A DNA stretch of 20,145 bases from assembly GCA_016844285.1 (NCBI GenBank), contig JAENIS010000023.1, positions 1 through 20,145 on the forward strand. Reading direction: 5' to 3'. Every line of letters starts with the position of its first letter. The first letter of the stretch is position 1. Made by a program: the position numbers and the translations under genes. This document shows positions 1 to 6,824 of the stretch, one piece after another. Source of the DNA: Dehalococcoidales bacterium. Lineage in GTDB: Bacteria; Chloroflexota; Dehalococcoidia; Dehalococcoidales; UBA2162. The notes under the pieces were generated by a model that saw only the letters and a list, made by a program, of their open reading frames with translations, did not search any database and had not been told where the DNA came from.

Positions 1-1475
1 CCGGTCTGTTTCTTGTGTTTATACTCGGCCTCAGTCGTGGTGATAATGGTCTCCCTATACGGTATTTTAGGGGTCTGTAAATCGACGCCGACACCGAACT
101 TACGCAACATTTTTTCGGCGGCTACCTCCAGTTGCGTCTCCCCCAGCCCGGATAAAATCGTCTCAATGGTACCGCTATCGCGATGGACGCGCAGAGTCGG
201 GTCTTCTTCCGTCAGCCGTGTCAGAGAAGACCCCAGCTTATCCAGGTCAGTCTTCGTCTTGGGATAGACCGCCTTGCTGAAAATTGGCTCCGGAAAGATA
301 ATGGGCACAAGCTTCACCAGCTTGTCGCGATGACACAACGTATCCCCGTTACTGGTCACGTTCAACTTGGCGACCGCCCCGATATCTCCCGCCTTAATCT
401 GTGATATCGGTTCCTGAGTCTTACCCCTGAGGATAAATAGCTGACCGATGCGCTCGGCCTCACCTCGCACCGAATTCCAAACCGGTGAGTTACTATCCAG
501 GACGCCATTGTAAACGCGGAAGTAGGTGAGTTTGCCCACATATGGGTCGGCACTGGTCTTAAAGACGAGGGCTGCCAGTGGCGCTTCCTGGCTGGGCTTC
601 ATCGTCTCTGTCTTCCCCGCATCGGCGATAACTGCCACCTCACCCTCCCTCGGTGAGGGAAGATAAGTGCCGATGGCATCAAGCAGCAAACCCGCCCCGA
701 TGTTTTGTAAAGCCGAGCTAACCAGAATAGGCACAATCTTGCTGCTAACGACCGCTTTCCGCAAGCCCGCCTTCAGCTCGTCGAGGGTAAGCTCGACGCC
801 ACCGAGGTACTTTTCCAGTAGCTTATCATCAACCTCGGCGACTGCTTCCACCAGCTTTTCCCGGAAAGAGACCGCTTGAGCCTCCAGCCCTGATGGTATT
901 TCGCCCTCCTTGGCGGGAGAGCCGGAATAGCTCTTCATCGTCAGCAGGTCAACAATACCGCGAAAATCGTTGTGGGCACCTATCGGCAACTGGATGGCGA
1001 GGCACTTTGCGCCAAACCGGGCACGAATTTGCTCCGTAGTCCGGTAGAAATCAGCGTTCTCGCGGTCCATCTTGTTCACCAGGATGAAGCGAGCCAGATT
1101 GGCTTCCTCGCTGTAGCCCCAGACCTGCTCGGTACCGACTTCCACTCCCGAGGCAGCACAGACGACGATAACGGCCCCCTCGCTCACCCGTATCGCTGCC
1201 TTAACCTCGGCAACAAAGTCAGAGTAGCCAGGGGTATCAAGAAGGTTGATTTTTGTCCCCCGCCAGAAACAGGGGAGCACCGAGAGATTGATACTGATGC
1301 GATGTTTTACTTCCGCCGGGTCATTGTCCGACGTAGTTGTCCCTTCATCAACCTTACCCAATCGGTTGACCGCCCCGGCGGTAAATAAAACCGCCTCGGA
1401 CAGGGATGTCTTGCCAGCACCACAGTGAGATAATAAGACGAGGTTGCGAATGTTATCCAATCCGTATTGCTCCAT
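1..1475 (-). CDS. fusA: EF-G-like translational GTPase (FusA2-type paralogue), 3' end outside window
   Basis: Translated by hand from ATG at 1475, with AGGTGAG just upstream as ribosome binding site. About 491 residues are visible; the end lies beyond base 1. The GTPase domain shows a P-loop SHCGAGKTS (16-24), G3 DTPGY (80-84) and G4 NKMD (134-137). Later come domain II (GQLFILRGKTQEP) and the start of domain III (LSGLGETQLEV, matching GMGELHLE of EF-G). Ordinary EF-G has [AG]HxDxGKTT, RGITI and DTPGH. Here the first P-loop residue is Ser, RGITI reads HRISI, and the His that positions the hydrolytic water is Tyr. These changes resemble the EF-G-like/FusA2 group rather than the housekeeping translocase. 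It probably acts on the ribosome in the cytoplasm, but its step is unknown. It has its own promoter at 1550-1578. Certain as an EF-G family member; the symbol is provisional. Confidence 0.88.
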   Translation of the reverse strand, partial: MEQYGLDNIRNLVLLSHCGAGKTSLSEAVLFTAGAVNRLGKVDEGTTTSDNDPAEVKHRISINLSVLPCFWRGTKINLLDTPGYSDFVAEVKAAIRVSEGAVIVVCAASGVEVGTEQVWGYSEEANLARFILVNKMDRENADFYRTTEQIRARFGAKCLAIQLPIGAHNDFRGIVDLLTMKSYSGSPAKEGEIPSGLEAQAVSFREKLVEAVAEVDDKLLEKYLGGVELTLDELKAGLRKAVVSSKIVPILVSSALQNIGAGLLLDAIGTYLPSPREGEVAVIADAGKTETMKPSQEAPLAALVFKTSADPYVGKLTYFRVYNGVLDSNSPVWNSVRGEAERIGQLFILRGKTQEPISQIKAGDIGAVAKLNVTSNGDTLCHRDKLVKLVPIIFPEPIFSKAVYPKTKTDLDKLGSSLTRLTEEDPTLRVHRDSGTIETILSGLGETQLEVAAEKMLRKFGVGVDLQTPKIPYRETIITTTEAEYKHKKQT

Positions 1476-1549
1476 CTACTCACCTACTCTCGTTAATTCA
1501 TTCTCCTCCGCTGACTCCCTAAGAGTTTGTCTTAAGGAGCGACAACCCT

Positions 1550-1578
1550 ATTATAATCCATAGTTACGAACACAGCAA
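1550..1578 (-). promoter_or_regulatory. Sigma-70-type promoter for the EF-G-like gene
   Basis: Read on the minus strand, -35 TTGCTG (1578-1573), a 17-base spacer and a perfect -10 TATAAT (1555-1550) lie about 75 bases before the ATG at 1475. Transcription would begin near 1543. The -35 matches only three of six consensus bases, so the call rests on the -10 box, the spacing and the position. Confidence 0.5.
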
Positions 1579-1581
1579 ATA

Positions 1582-1948
1582 GAGATTATTTACAAACCTC
1601 ACTCCCTTAATCCCCCTCTCCTTAAAAGGAGAGGGGGAAATAGAGAAAGAGGGGTGTTAGCCCCTCTTAGACACCGTTTATTAAAATCCCTCTCGCTCTC
1701 CCTTTCTTAAAGGGAGAAGTTCTCCCCCTTTGGCAAAGGGGGACTAAGGGGGATTTCCCCCAAGGGCTTCGCCCCCTCTTACTCACATTCCCCCCTTTTA
1801 CTAAGGGAAGTGGACTAGGTAGACAGGTTGTTAAATGCTCTCTATTTAGAAGTAGTTGAAAGGGGTAATGCCCTTTCGTAATTTCCATTCATCTCCCCTT
1901 CGTACGAAGGGGAGATGAACAAAGGGTGAGGGGTTGGTAAACAATCTC
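1582..1948. repeat. Family A composite palindromic element with inverted ends (copy 1)
   Basis: This 367-base non-coding block fills most of the gap 1476-1984. Its ends are imperfect inverted repeats: the left reads GAGATTATTTACAAACC and the right, reverse-complemented, GAGATTGTTTACCAACC. The bases touching each end are AATA, a possible 4-base target duplication. Inside are several hairpins, including CCTCTCCTT/AAGGAGAGG near the left end and GAGGGG...CCCCTC modules. At 1888-1919 there is a perfect 32-base palindrome with arm TTCATCTCCCCTTCGT. No protein-coding content is convincing. It is probably a non-autonomous mobile or REP-like element; the hairpins might also stop transcription entering from either side. 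Confidence 0.72.
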
Positions 1949-1984
1949 AATAAATAACCAGGGACATCGGTTTGCCAGCACATC

Positions 1985-2551
1985 TCACCTCAACAAGATG
2001 GGCGTGATGTAGGCCTCAATAAGGGCGGCGGGTAACAGTAGCGCCATGGCCAAGGCAAGATACTTCAGGTTCGGCATCAGACTGGCCAGCGGTCGCTTGG
2101 CCCGGTCTTTTTTAACCAGTGACACGATGACGGCCGCGCCAAAACTGAGCGCCGCCGCTTCACCAATAATCAGAGCCGGAAGCTCAATAATACCATGCGG
2201 AAGTAGGCCGGCCAATAGATAGCCCACCGATTTCTCTGCAATCACTCCGGGAGCAACCCAGCCCAGTAGCCAGCCATTGAGAGTTAGCGCCATCACCGGC
2301 ACCAGACACAATATCGGGCTCAGGATAAAACTGATCAATATGGCAGCCACATTCTTCGCCAGGATAAATAGAAAAAGAGATGCTGGCGGTAGTGGCCTGA
2401 CGAAGTCAACCATCTTCTCAATAGCAGCCATATCTTCGGGAAGGAGATCGGCGGTACCGACCGGCGTCGTCAGTCCCAGTACCAGTCCGGCAGCGAACAA
2501 GAAAACAGAGATAAAAAGCCACCATTTAAAGCCTATTGGTTTGTTTAACAA
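1985..2551 (-). CDS. SpoIIM/DUF95-family integral membrane protein
   Basis: A 188-residue hydrophobic protein. Membrane segments are likely at about 9-28, 58-80, 80-100, 105-122, 128-146 and 165-185. The diagnostic stretch is LLPHGIIELPALIIGEAAAL (116-135), the conserved PHGxxELPA signature of stage II sporulation protein M and the wider DUF95 family. In spore formers SpoIIM acts with SpoIIP and SpoIID in engulfment; in non-sporulating bacteria and archaea the function is unknown, so no sporulation role is implied. The start is TTG at 2551 with AAGGGGAT upstream, both lying in the edge of a family A repeat, which suggests the original 5' region was replaced. It stands apart from the etf block, separated by that repeat. 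Family assignment is firm, role unknown. Confidence 0.85.
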   Translation of the reverse strand: MLNKPIGFKWWLFISVFLFAAGLVLGLTTPVGTADLLPEDMAAIEKMVDFVRPLPPASLFLFILAKNVAAILISFILSPILCLVPVMALTLNGWLLGWVAPGVIAEKSVGYLLAGLLPHGIIELPALIIGEAAALSFGAAVIVSLVKKDRAKRPLASLMPNLKYLALAMALLLPAALIEAYITPILLR

Positions 2552-2552
2552 C

Positions 2553-2672
2553 CCTATCCCCTTAATCCCCTTCCCCTTGACAAGGGGAAGGGGATATTTT
2601 TATTAAGAGGGGCTAACGCCCCTCTTTAACTCCTTTTCTCTCTATCACTGTTTTCAGAGAGGCTTCGCCCCT
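2553..2672. repeat. Family A palindromic repeat cluster (copy 2)
   Basis: GC-rich hairpins between etfA and the SpoIIM-like gene. The first arm pair is CCCCTTCCCCTTG/CAAGGGGAAGGGG (about 2567-2592). Then come AAGAGGGGC/GCCCCTCTT (about 2613-2627) and a GAGGCTTCGCCCCTCATGG module shared with the copy at 14159-14473. The repaired reading frame of etfA runs into this block before its stop, so the repeat seems to have supplied the last codons of that gene. The right boundary is approximate. Confidence 0.68.
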
Positions 2673-3632
2673 CATGGCTCTTCCCTTTTGTTGCCCTGAG
2701 CTTGTTGATTAGCTGCGGTAGTACCTCTCGAAGGTCGCCGACGATGCCAATATCAGCCATCTCAAAGATGAGGGCATCAGGGTTTTTGTCCACCGCCAGG
2801 ATAAATTTGGCACCGAGGACGCCGCTGGCGAACTGAGCCGCTCCCGAAACGCCCCAATCACCTTCTCCGCCGGAATCCAGCCGGCATCCAGGGCCGGGCG
2901 GGTGCCGGCGGAAGTCCCGCCGATAGCCTCCGCCAGGTCATTAGCCGCTTGAAAACCGCCCAGGGAACTCAAACCCCACCCCCCGACCACAATCACTTCC
3001 GCTTCCTCCAGAATAGCCGACTCTTGGCGCTCCTCAACCACCTCGACAATCTCAAGGCGAGAGGTTTTGCCCTCCATTTTAACGGGAATAACCTGACCCT
3101 TCCGCAAAAGCGGAAGGGCGGGAGGAAACAGGCCGGGTTTAACCGTCGCCATCTGCGGTCTTTTCTCAGGACAGATAATCTTGAGAGCTAGATTACCTCC
3201 CCAACCAGCGACGACACCTACCATCTGGAGACTACCCTCAACCTCCTCGATATTGAGGTCGATGCAGTGAGCCGTCAGCCCGGTACCTAGCCTGGCGGCG
3301 GTACGGGCCGCCGTCTCCCGCCCTGAACTGGTGGCACCCCAGAGGACAATATCCGGCTGGTAACTTGCAATGAGACCACTCATAAAGTGAGCACAAAGTT
3401 CGGTATCAAAAGGAGACAGAGCCGGGTCGCCGGCCAGGTAGACTTTATCGGCACCGTGCTCGATAAGCTCCGTCACCAGTTGTGGCGAGTCAGTGCCGGC
3501 CAGTACCGCAGCCACCTCACCTTCACCTCGCTGCTGACAGAGCTGGTGTGCCTTGCCCAGCAGTCCGAGAGAAACCCGGGCCAGCTCCCCACGGTAGTGC
3601 TCAGTCCAGACCCAGACCTCACCTTTGGTCAC
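2626..3632 (-). pseudogene. etfA: Electron transfer flavoprotein alpha subunit, internally deleted and frameshifted
   Basis: The ATG at 3632 overlaps the etfB stop by four bases. Residues 1 to about 262 are a normal EtfA: N-terminal ETF domain, then the C-terminal domain up to GGTSAGTRPALDAGWIPAEK. As written, the frame then passes into unrelated sequence and stops at 2709 (307 aa). From base 2853 the next frame restores the true C-terminus: GVSGAAQF, LAVDKNPDALIF and ADIGIVGDLREVLPQLI, ending at TAA 2626-2628. Compared with the family, about 14 residues of the type QxGKTVxPxLYIAC, part of the FAD-binding loop, are missing at the junction. Loss of about 43 bases explains both the gap and the shift. 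The product as read should not bind FAD normally. A misassembly cannot be excluded. Confidence 0.82.
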
Positions 3633-4429
3633 AATATCTCCTGCTTCATCAACCTATCAATAGCCTGGTCTACCACCTCTTCGGGTGAGCCTTTCAGAAT
3701 TTCTCCATGACGTCTGGCGTGAAACTGGCTCATCTCTAAAACACGGGTGGGCGAGCCACTGACGCCAACACGACCGACATCAGCACCAATATCAGCCGCC
3801 GTCGACCGCTTTATCTCTTTCTGAGTAGCCGCAATGATACCGAGTACAGTGGGGAGGCGGGGCTGATTGATTTTGTCGTTTACGGCGATGACGGCGGGAA
3901 GCTTCGTCCGCATCTTAACCCAGCCTCGCTCCCATACCCGTTTCACCAGCAGGGTTCGCTCGTCCTCAAAGACCAGTTCGGCAACATCGGTGACGCCGGG
4001 AAGGTTAAGCAACCCGGCAAGCTGCACGGCTACCTGCCCACTACCGCTATCAATGGTGGAATTACCACAGAGGATAAGGTCGAAATGCTCAAGCTTAGCA
4101 ATCACGTACGCCAGTGCCTGAGCCGTAGCCAGTGTATCAGCGCCGGCAAAGGCCGGGTCGCAGAGATGAACAGCGGCATCCGGCCCCATCGCTAATGCTT
4201 CCTCCAGGGCTTGCCTCGCCTGCGGAGGTCCCATTGTCAGAACCGTAATCTTTCCTGAATATTTCGCCTGGATTCTTAAGGCTTCCTCCAGGGCATGCCT
4301 GTCCCCGGGATTGATGACCGATGGCACACCCTCCCGGTTGATTCTCCCCGTACCCGGGTCAAGCGAAATCTTGCCGAGATAGTCCGGGTGGGGAACCTGC
4401 TTCACACAAACGATAATGTCACAGGGCAT
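3629..4429 (-). CDS. etfB: Electron transfer flavoprotein beta subunit
   Basis: 266 residues, the usual length. It begins with the ETF beta signature IIVCVKQVPHP (5-15), then NPGDRHALEEALRI, ALAMGPDAAVHL and the nucleotide-binding loop CGNSTIDSGSGQV. In this loop most family members read GxQAIDGDTGQV, so the segment is altered. EtfB normally pairs with EtfA and carries electrons from acyl-CoA dehydrogenases to a membrane quinone oxidoreductase or, in bifurcating types, to ferredoxin and NAD. The ATG at 4429 is one base after the stop of the acyl-CoA dehydrogenase, with a GGGAGGAG site inside that gene, and the stop overlaps the etfA start. The three genes should be co-transcribed and translationally coupled. 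Because etfA is broken here, the partner of this subunit is uncertain. Confidence 0.93.
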   Translation of the reverse strand: MPCDIIVCVKQVPHPDYLGKISLDPGTGRINREGVPSVINPGDRHALEEALRIQAKYSGKITVLTMGPPQARQALEEALAMGPDAAVHLCDPAFAGADTLATAQALAYVIAKLEHFDLILCGNSTIDSGSGQVAVQLAGLLNLPGVTDVAELVFEDERTLLVKRVWERGWVKMRTKLPAVIAVNDKINQPRLPTVLGIIAATQKEIKRSTAADIGADVGRVGVSGSPTRVLEMSQFHARRHGEILKGSPEEVVDQAIDRLMKQEIL

Positions 4430-4430
4430 C

Positions 4431-5564
4431 CTAAGAGATGATGCTCCTCCCGATGGTAGTCTTCATCACTTCCTGAGTACCCGCCGCAGCCAGGAGCGGC
4501 AGGGAATCATTAAGCCGACGCACAATCTCATATTCAGGGATAGTGCCATAGCCACCCATTATCTGGATGGCGCTCAGGGCAATCCGACTGGCGATATTGC
4601 AGGTATATAGCTTAGAGCGGGCAATCTCATTGCTGGCATCACGAGGGCTTTTACCCTGGTCGAGCAGCCAGGCGGCATAGTAGGAAAGCCAGCGCCCCGC
4701 CTCAATCTCAACGTTGGCATCGACCAGCATGAACTGGAGAGCCTGAAGTTCGGCAATAGGCCGGCCATAGAGCTTTCTTTCCTTGGCATACTTTACTGCT
4801 GCCTCGTAGCACCCTTCGGCTGTCCCCAGGGCAACACCGGCAACACCGGGGCGTCCGGCAGCACCAATGCCGGCTAAAGCGGCCGCCATACCCCGCCCTT
4901 CCTGACCAATAAGATTAGCCTTGGAAACATGGCAGTTAGTCAAAACGATGTCACCCACCGGGATACCGCGCAGCCCCGGGTAATTTTCTCTTCTGGGTGT
5001 ATCAAAACCGGGCATGCCCCTTTCCACCAGAAAAGCACTGAACCTATCGCCGGTCTTAGCCACAACGATGGCAAGGTCACACACCGAAGCTTCACTGATG
5101 AAAATTTTCCTGCCGTTAAGCACATACTCGTTACCGACCGCTTCCGCCGTAGTCGTCATTGTCGCCGGGTCAGACCCCCCACCCGATTCCGTCACGGCCG
5201 TCGCAATAATAAGGTCAGCCCGGCACAGCGCCGGCAGGTACTTCTGCTTCATCTCCTCGGTGCCCATATTTTCGAGGATGTACATGCCGATTGGTCCGGT
5301 TTGCAGGAAGAAACCCAGGGAGGGATAAACCTTAGAAACCTCCTCAATGCTTATCATCCTCGCCAGATGCCCCATACCACTGCCCCCATACTGCCGGGAG
5401 GTGATGATGCCCACCAGACCCAGTTCGGCCGCTCTCTTTACAATGTCATGGATAAACTCACCCTTCTCATCCCAGGCCAAGGCTTTAGGGGCAAGCTCCT
5501 TCCGGGCAAACTCCCGAACCATATCTCTCAGAATCTCCTGCTCACGAGTAAGACTAAAATCCAT
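4431..5564 (-). CDS. Acyl-CoA dehydrogenase family flavoprotein
   Basis: 377 residues, typical for the family. It has an N-terminal helical domain (1-115), a beta domain with the flavin signature ATAVTESGGGSDPA (121-134) and a C-terminal four-helix domain with KERKLYGRPI (261-270), AIQIMGGYG (332-340) and AGTQEV (361-366). Such enzymes oxidise acyl-CoA at the alpha-beta bond and pass electrons to ETF, whose genes follow directly. The catalytic Glu is missing at both known sites. Ala361 replaces the Glu of YEGT seen in medium-chain enzymes. Gly237 lies where isovaleryl-CoA dehydrogenase has Glu in helix G, next to the conserved Arg238. The substrate is therefore unknown. The ATG at 5564 has a strong AGGAGGT site. 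pcm lies 61 bases upstream on the same strand. Confidence 0.93.
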   Translation of the reverse strand: MDFSLTREQEILRDMVREFARKELAPKALAWDEKGEFIHDIVKRAAELGLVGIITSRQYGGSGMGHLARMISIEEVSKVYPSLGFFLQTGPIGMYILENMGTEEMKQKYLPALCRADLIIATAVTESGGGSDPATMTTTAEAVGNEYVLNGRKIFISEASVCDLAIVVAKTGDRFSAFLVERGMPGFDTPRRENYPGLRGIPVGDIVLTNCHVSKANLIGQEGRGMAAALAGIGAAGRPGVAGVALGTAEGCYEAAVKYAKERKLYGRPIAELQALQFMLVDANVEIEAGRWLSYYAAWLLDQGKSPRDASNEIARSKLYTCNIASRIALSAIQIMGGYGTIPEYEIVRRLNDSLPLLAAAGTQEVMKTTIGRSIIS

Positions 5565-5625
5565 GACTACCTCCTGCTATCGCGTCACTCTCTCTCAGCT
5601 ACGGCCACTTTTCGCCGGTGCCCCC

Positions 5626-6273
5626 TCATTTTACCTCTTCCTCATCCCAGGCACCCTTGCCAATAAGCGCCACAAAACGGCAACCACCCAGGTTTTCAAT
5701 CTTGTTCTTCTTTTCCTGCCGGGTAATCCGGTATAACTCCTGGGTATAAACCGTACCTACCGGAATTACCATGCGCCCGCCCATGGCGAGCTGGGCGAGC
5801 AGGTCAGGCGGCACCCGGGGAGCCGCCGCGGCCACCATTATCGCATCATAAGGTGCTTCATCAGGCCAGCCTAAGGTCTCCCCTGCCGGATGCATGGTGA
5901 TATTGGCATAGCCCAGGGTATCCAAAACGTTCCTGGCAGTCTCAGCTAGCGGTGACACACGCTCCACGGTAATTACCTGCCGGGCTAGCTCGGCCAGAAT
6001 CGCTGCCTGGTAACCACTACCAGTGCCTATTTCCAGCACCTTTTCATGGCCACTAAGCTCTAATGCCTGGGTCATCAGGGCAACGATATATGGCTGCGAA
6101 ATGGTCTGGCCGAAGCCGATAGGGAGCGGCCTATCTTCATAGGCCAAATGCCGTACTTCGGATGGCACAAAACGCTCACGGGGGACACGAGCCATCGCCG
6201 CCAGTACCCGCTCATCCTTAATGGCGGCTCTGAGGCTCTCAACTAAGCGGGCTCTTTCTGCCTCAAAGTCCAT
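5626..6273 (-). CDS. pcm: Protein-L-isoaspartate O-methyltransferase
   Basis: 215 residues, the usual bacterial length. It uses S-adenosylmethionine to methylate isoaspartyl residues in aged proteins, starting their repair in the cytoplasm. The family core GFGQTISQPYIVALM (53-67) is intact, followed by SAM motif I VLEIGTGSGYQAAIL (79-93), an acidic residue after the second strand (VITVE, 100-104) and the post-motif stretch GGRMVIPVG (165-173). The ATG at 6273 lies three bases after the stop of the small upstream membrane protein and has no clear Shine-Dalgarno site, so translation is probably coupled to that gene. The sequence shows no link to the acyl-CoA dehydrogenase downstream beyond co-orientation. 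Confidence 0.94.
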   Translation of the reverse strand: MDFEAERARLVESLRAAIKDERVLAAMARVPRERFVPSEVRHLAYEDRPLPIGFGQTISQPYIVALMTQALELSGHEKVLEIGTGSGYQAAILAELARQVITVERVSPLAETARNVLDTLGYANITMHPAGETLGWPDEAPYDAIMVAAAAPRVPPDLLAQLAMGGRMVIPVGTVYTQELYRITRQEKKNKIENLGGCRFVALIGKGAWDEEEVK

Positions 6274-6276
6274 AGT

Positions 6277-6561
6277 CTAGGACATAATCCGAGCCAGCAC
6301 AATGAGAATAACCAGCATTACTCCGGTCAGTATGCCGATGGTGCGCAACTCGGTAGCAATGTTACCATGATGGACAACCGGGGACTTACCTACAGAGCTG
6401 GGTTTGCTTACCAGAGGACGGGCTATCTTAGGGGAGGCAACGGCACCACTTTCAGCTACTGCTGATGGCTGAGCCGGTACGTCCGGCTGGCCAGACCTGC
6501 TTTTCCCTGTCCTATTTTGAGGTGAATACTTTCCTCGCTTGTTGCGTGATTTACCCGGCAT
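6277..6561 (-). CDS. Small hypothetical protein, basic N-terminus with one C-terminal membrane helix
   Basis: 94 residues, not assigned to a family. The first 25 are strongly basic (MPGKSRNKRGKY...). Residues about 26-70 are rich in Pro, Ala, Ser and Val and probably disordered. Residues about 73-93 (TIGILTGVMLVILIVLARI) form one hydrophobic helix ending in MS, so the protein should be tail-anchored with its basic part in the cytoplasm. The ATG at 6561 has an AAGGAG site seven bases upstream, and the close coupling to pcm supports a real gene. The basic tail may touch nucleic acid or acidic lipid, but that is a guess from composition. Confidence 0.7.
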   Translation of the reverse strand: MPGKSRNKRGKYSPQNRTGKSRSGQPDVPAQPSAVAESGAVASPKIARPLVSKPSSVGKSPVVHHGNIATELRTIGILTGVMLVILIVLARIMS

Positions 6562-6589
6562 ATCAAACTCCTTAGATTCATATTACTTA

Positions 6590-6765
6590 TTAACCTCACC
6601 CCCTTAGTCCCCCTCTCCTTTCAGGAGAGGGGGAAGAGGTTTTTAAGAGAGGCTTCGCCTCTCTTTGACTCTCCGTTAGGGGAGAGATTATAGAGAGGGG
6701 TAAAGCCCCTCTCTTACCAGCATCTCCATTCCCTTATCAATGGAAGGTGGCAGGGGGATAGGTTT
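6590..6765. repeat. Family A palindromic repeat cluster (copy 3)
   Basis: It begins AACCTCACCCCCTTAGTCCC, almost identical to the left end of the copy at 14159. Hairpins follow: CCCTCTCCTTTCAGGAGAGGG, GAGAGGCTTCGCCTCTC and GAGAGGGGTAAAGCCCCTCTC. It ends with GGGGGATAGGTTTC, an inverted relative of the left end. It fills the gap between the recombinase and the small membrane protein gene, so a promoter for the latter must lie in or beside it. Confidence 0.7.
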
Positions 6766-6824
6766 CGCAACGACCTTTCCGATTTATCGTGTCATCGGCA
6801 ACTCATGGGTTCAATAGATAATCA

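Noticed and set aside
1667..1888. A 73-codon minus-strand frame
   Set aside because: It lies wholly inside family A hairpins, and the product is low-complexity Pro/Leu/Gly-rich text of the repeat.
1985..2551. Evidence for sporulation
   Set aside because: SpoIIM-like DUF95 proteins occur in many non-sporulating bacteria and archaea, and no other sporulation gene is in the window.
2709..3632. Programmed ribosomal frameshift in etfA
   Set aside because: There is no classical slippery heptamer at the junction, and a shift alone would still leave out the 14 conserved residues of the FAD loop. Deletion explains the data better.
4929..5666. A 245-codon plus-strand frame
   Set aside because: It is antisense to the acyl-CoA dehydrogenase, whose frame has clear family motifs and a strong ribosome binding site; the plus-strand product has no recognisable domain.
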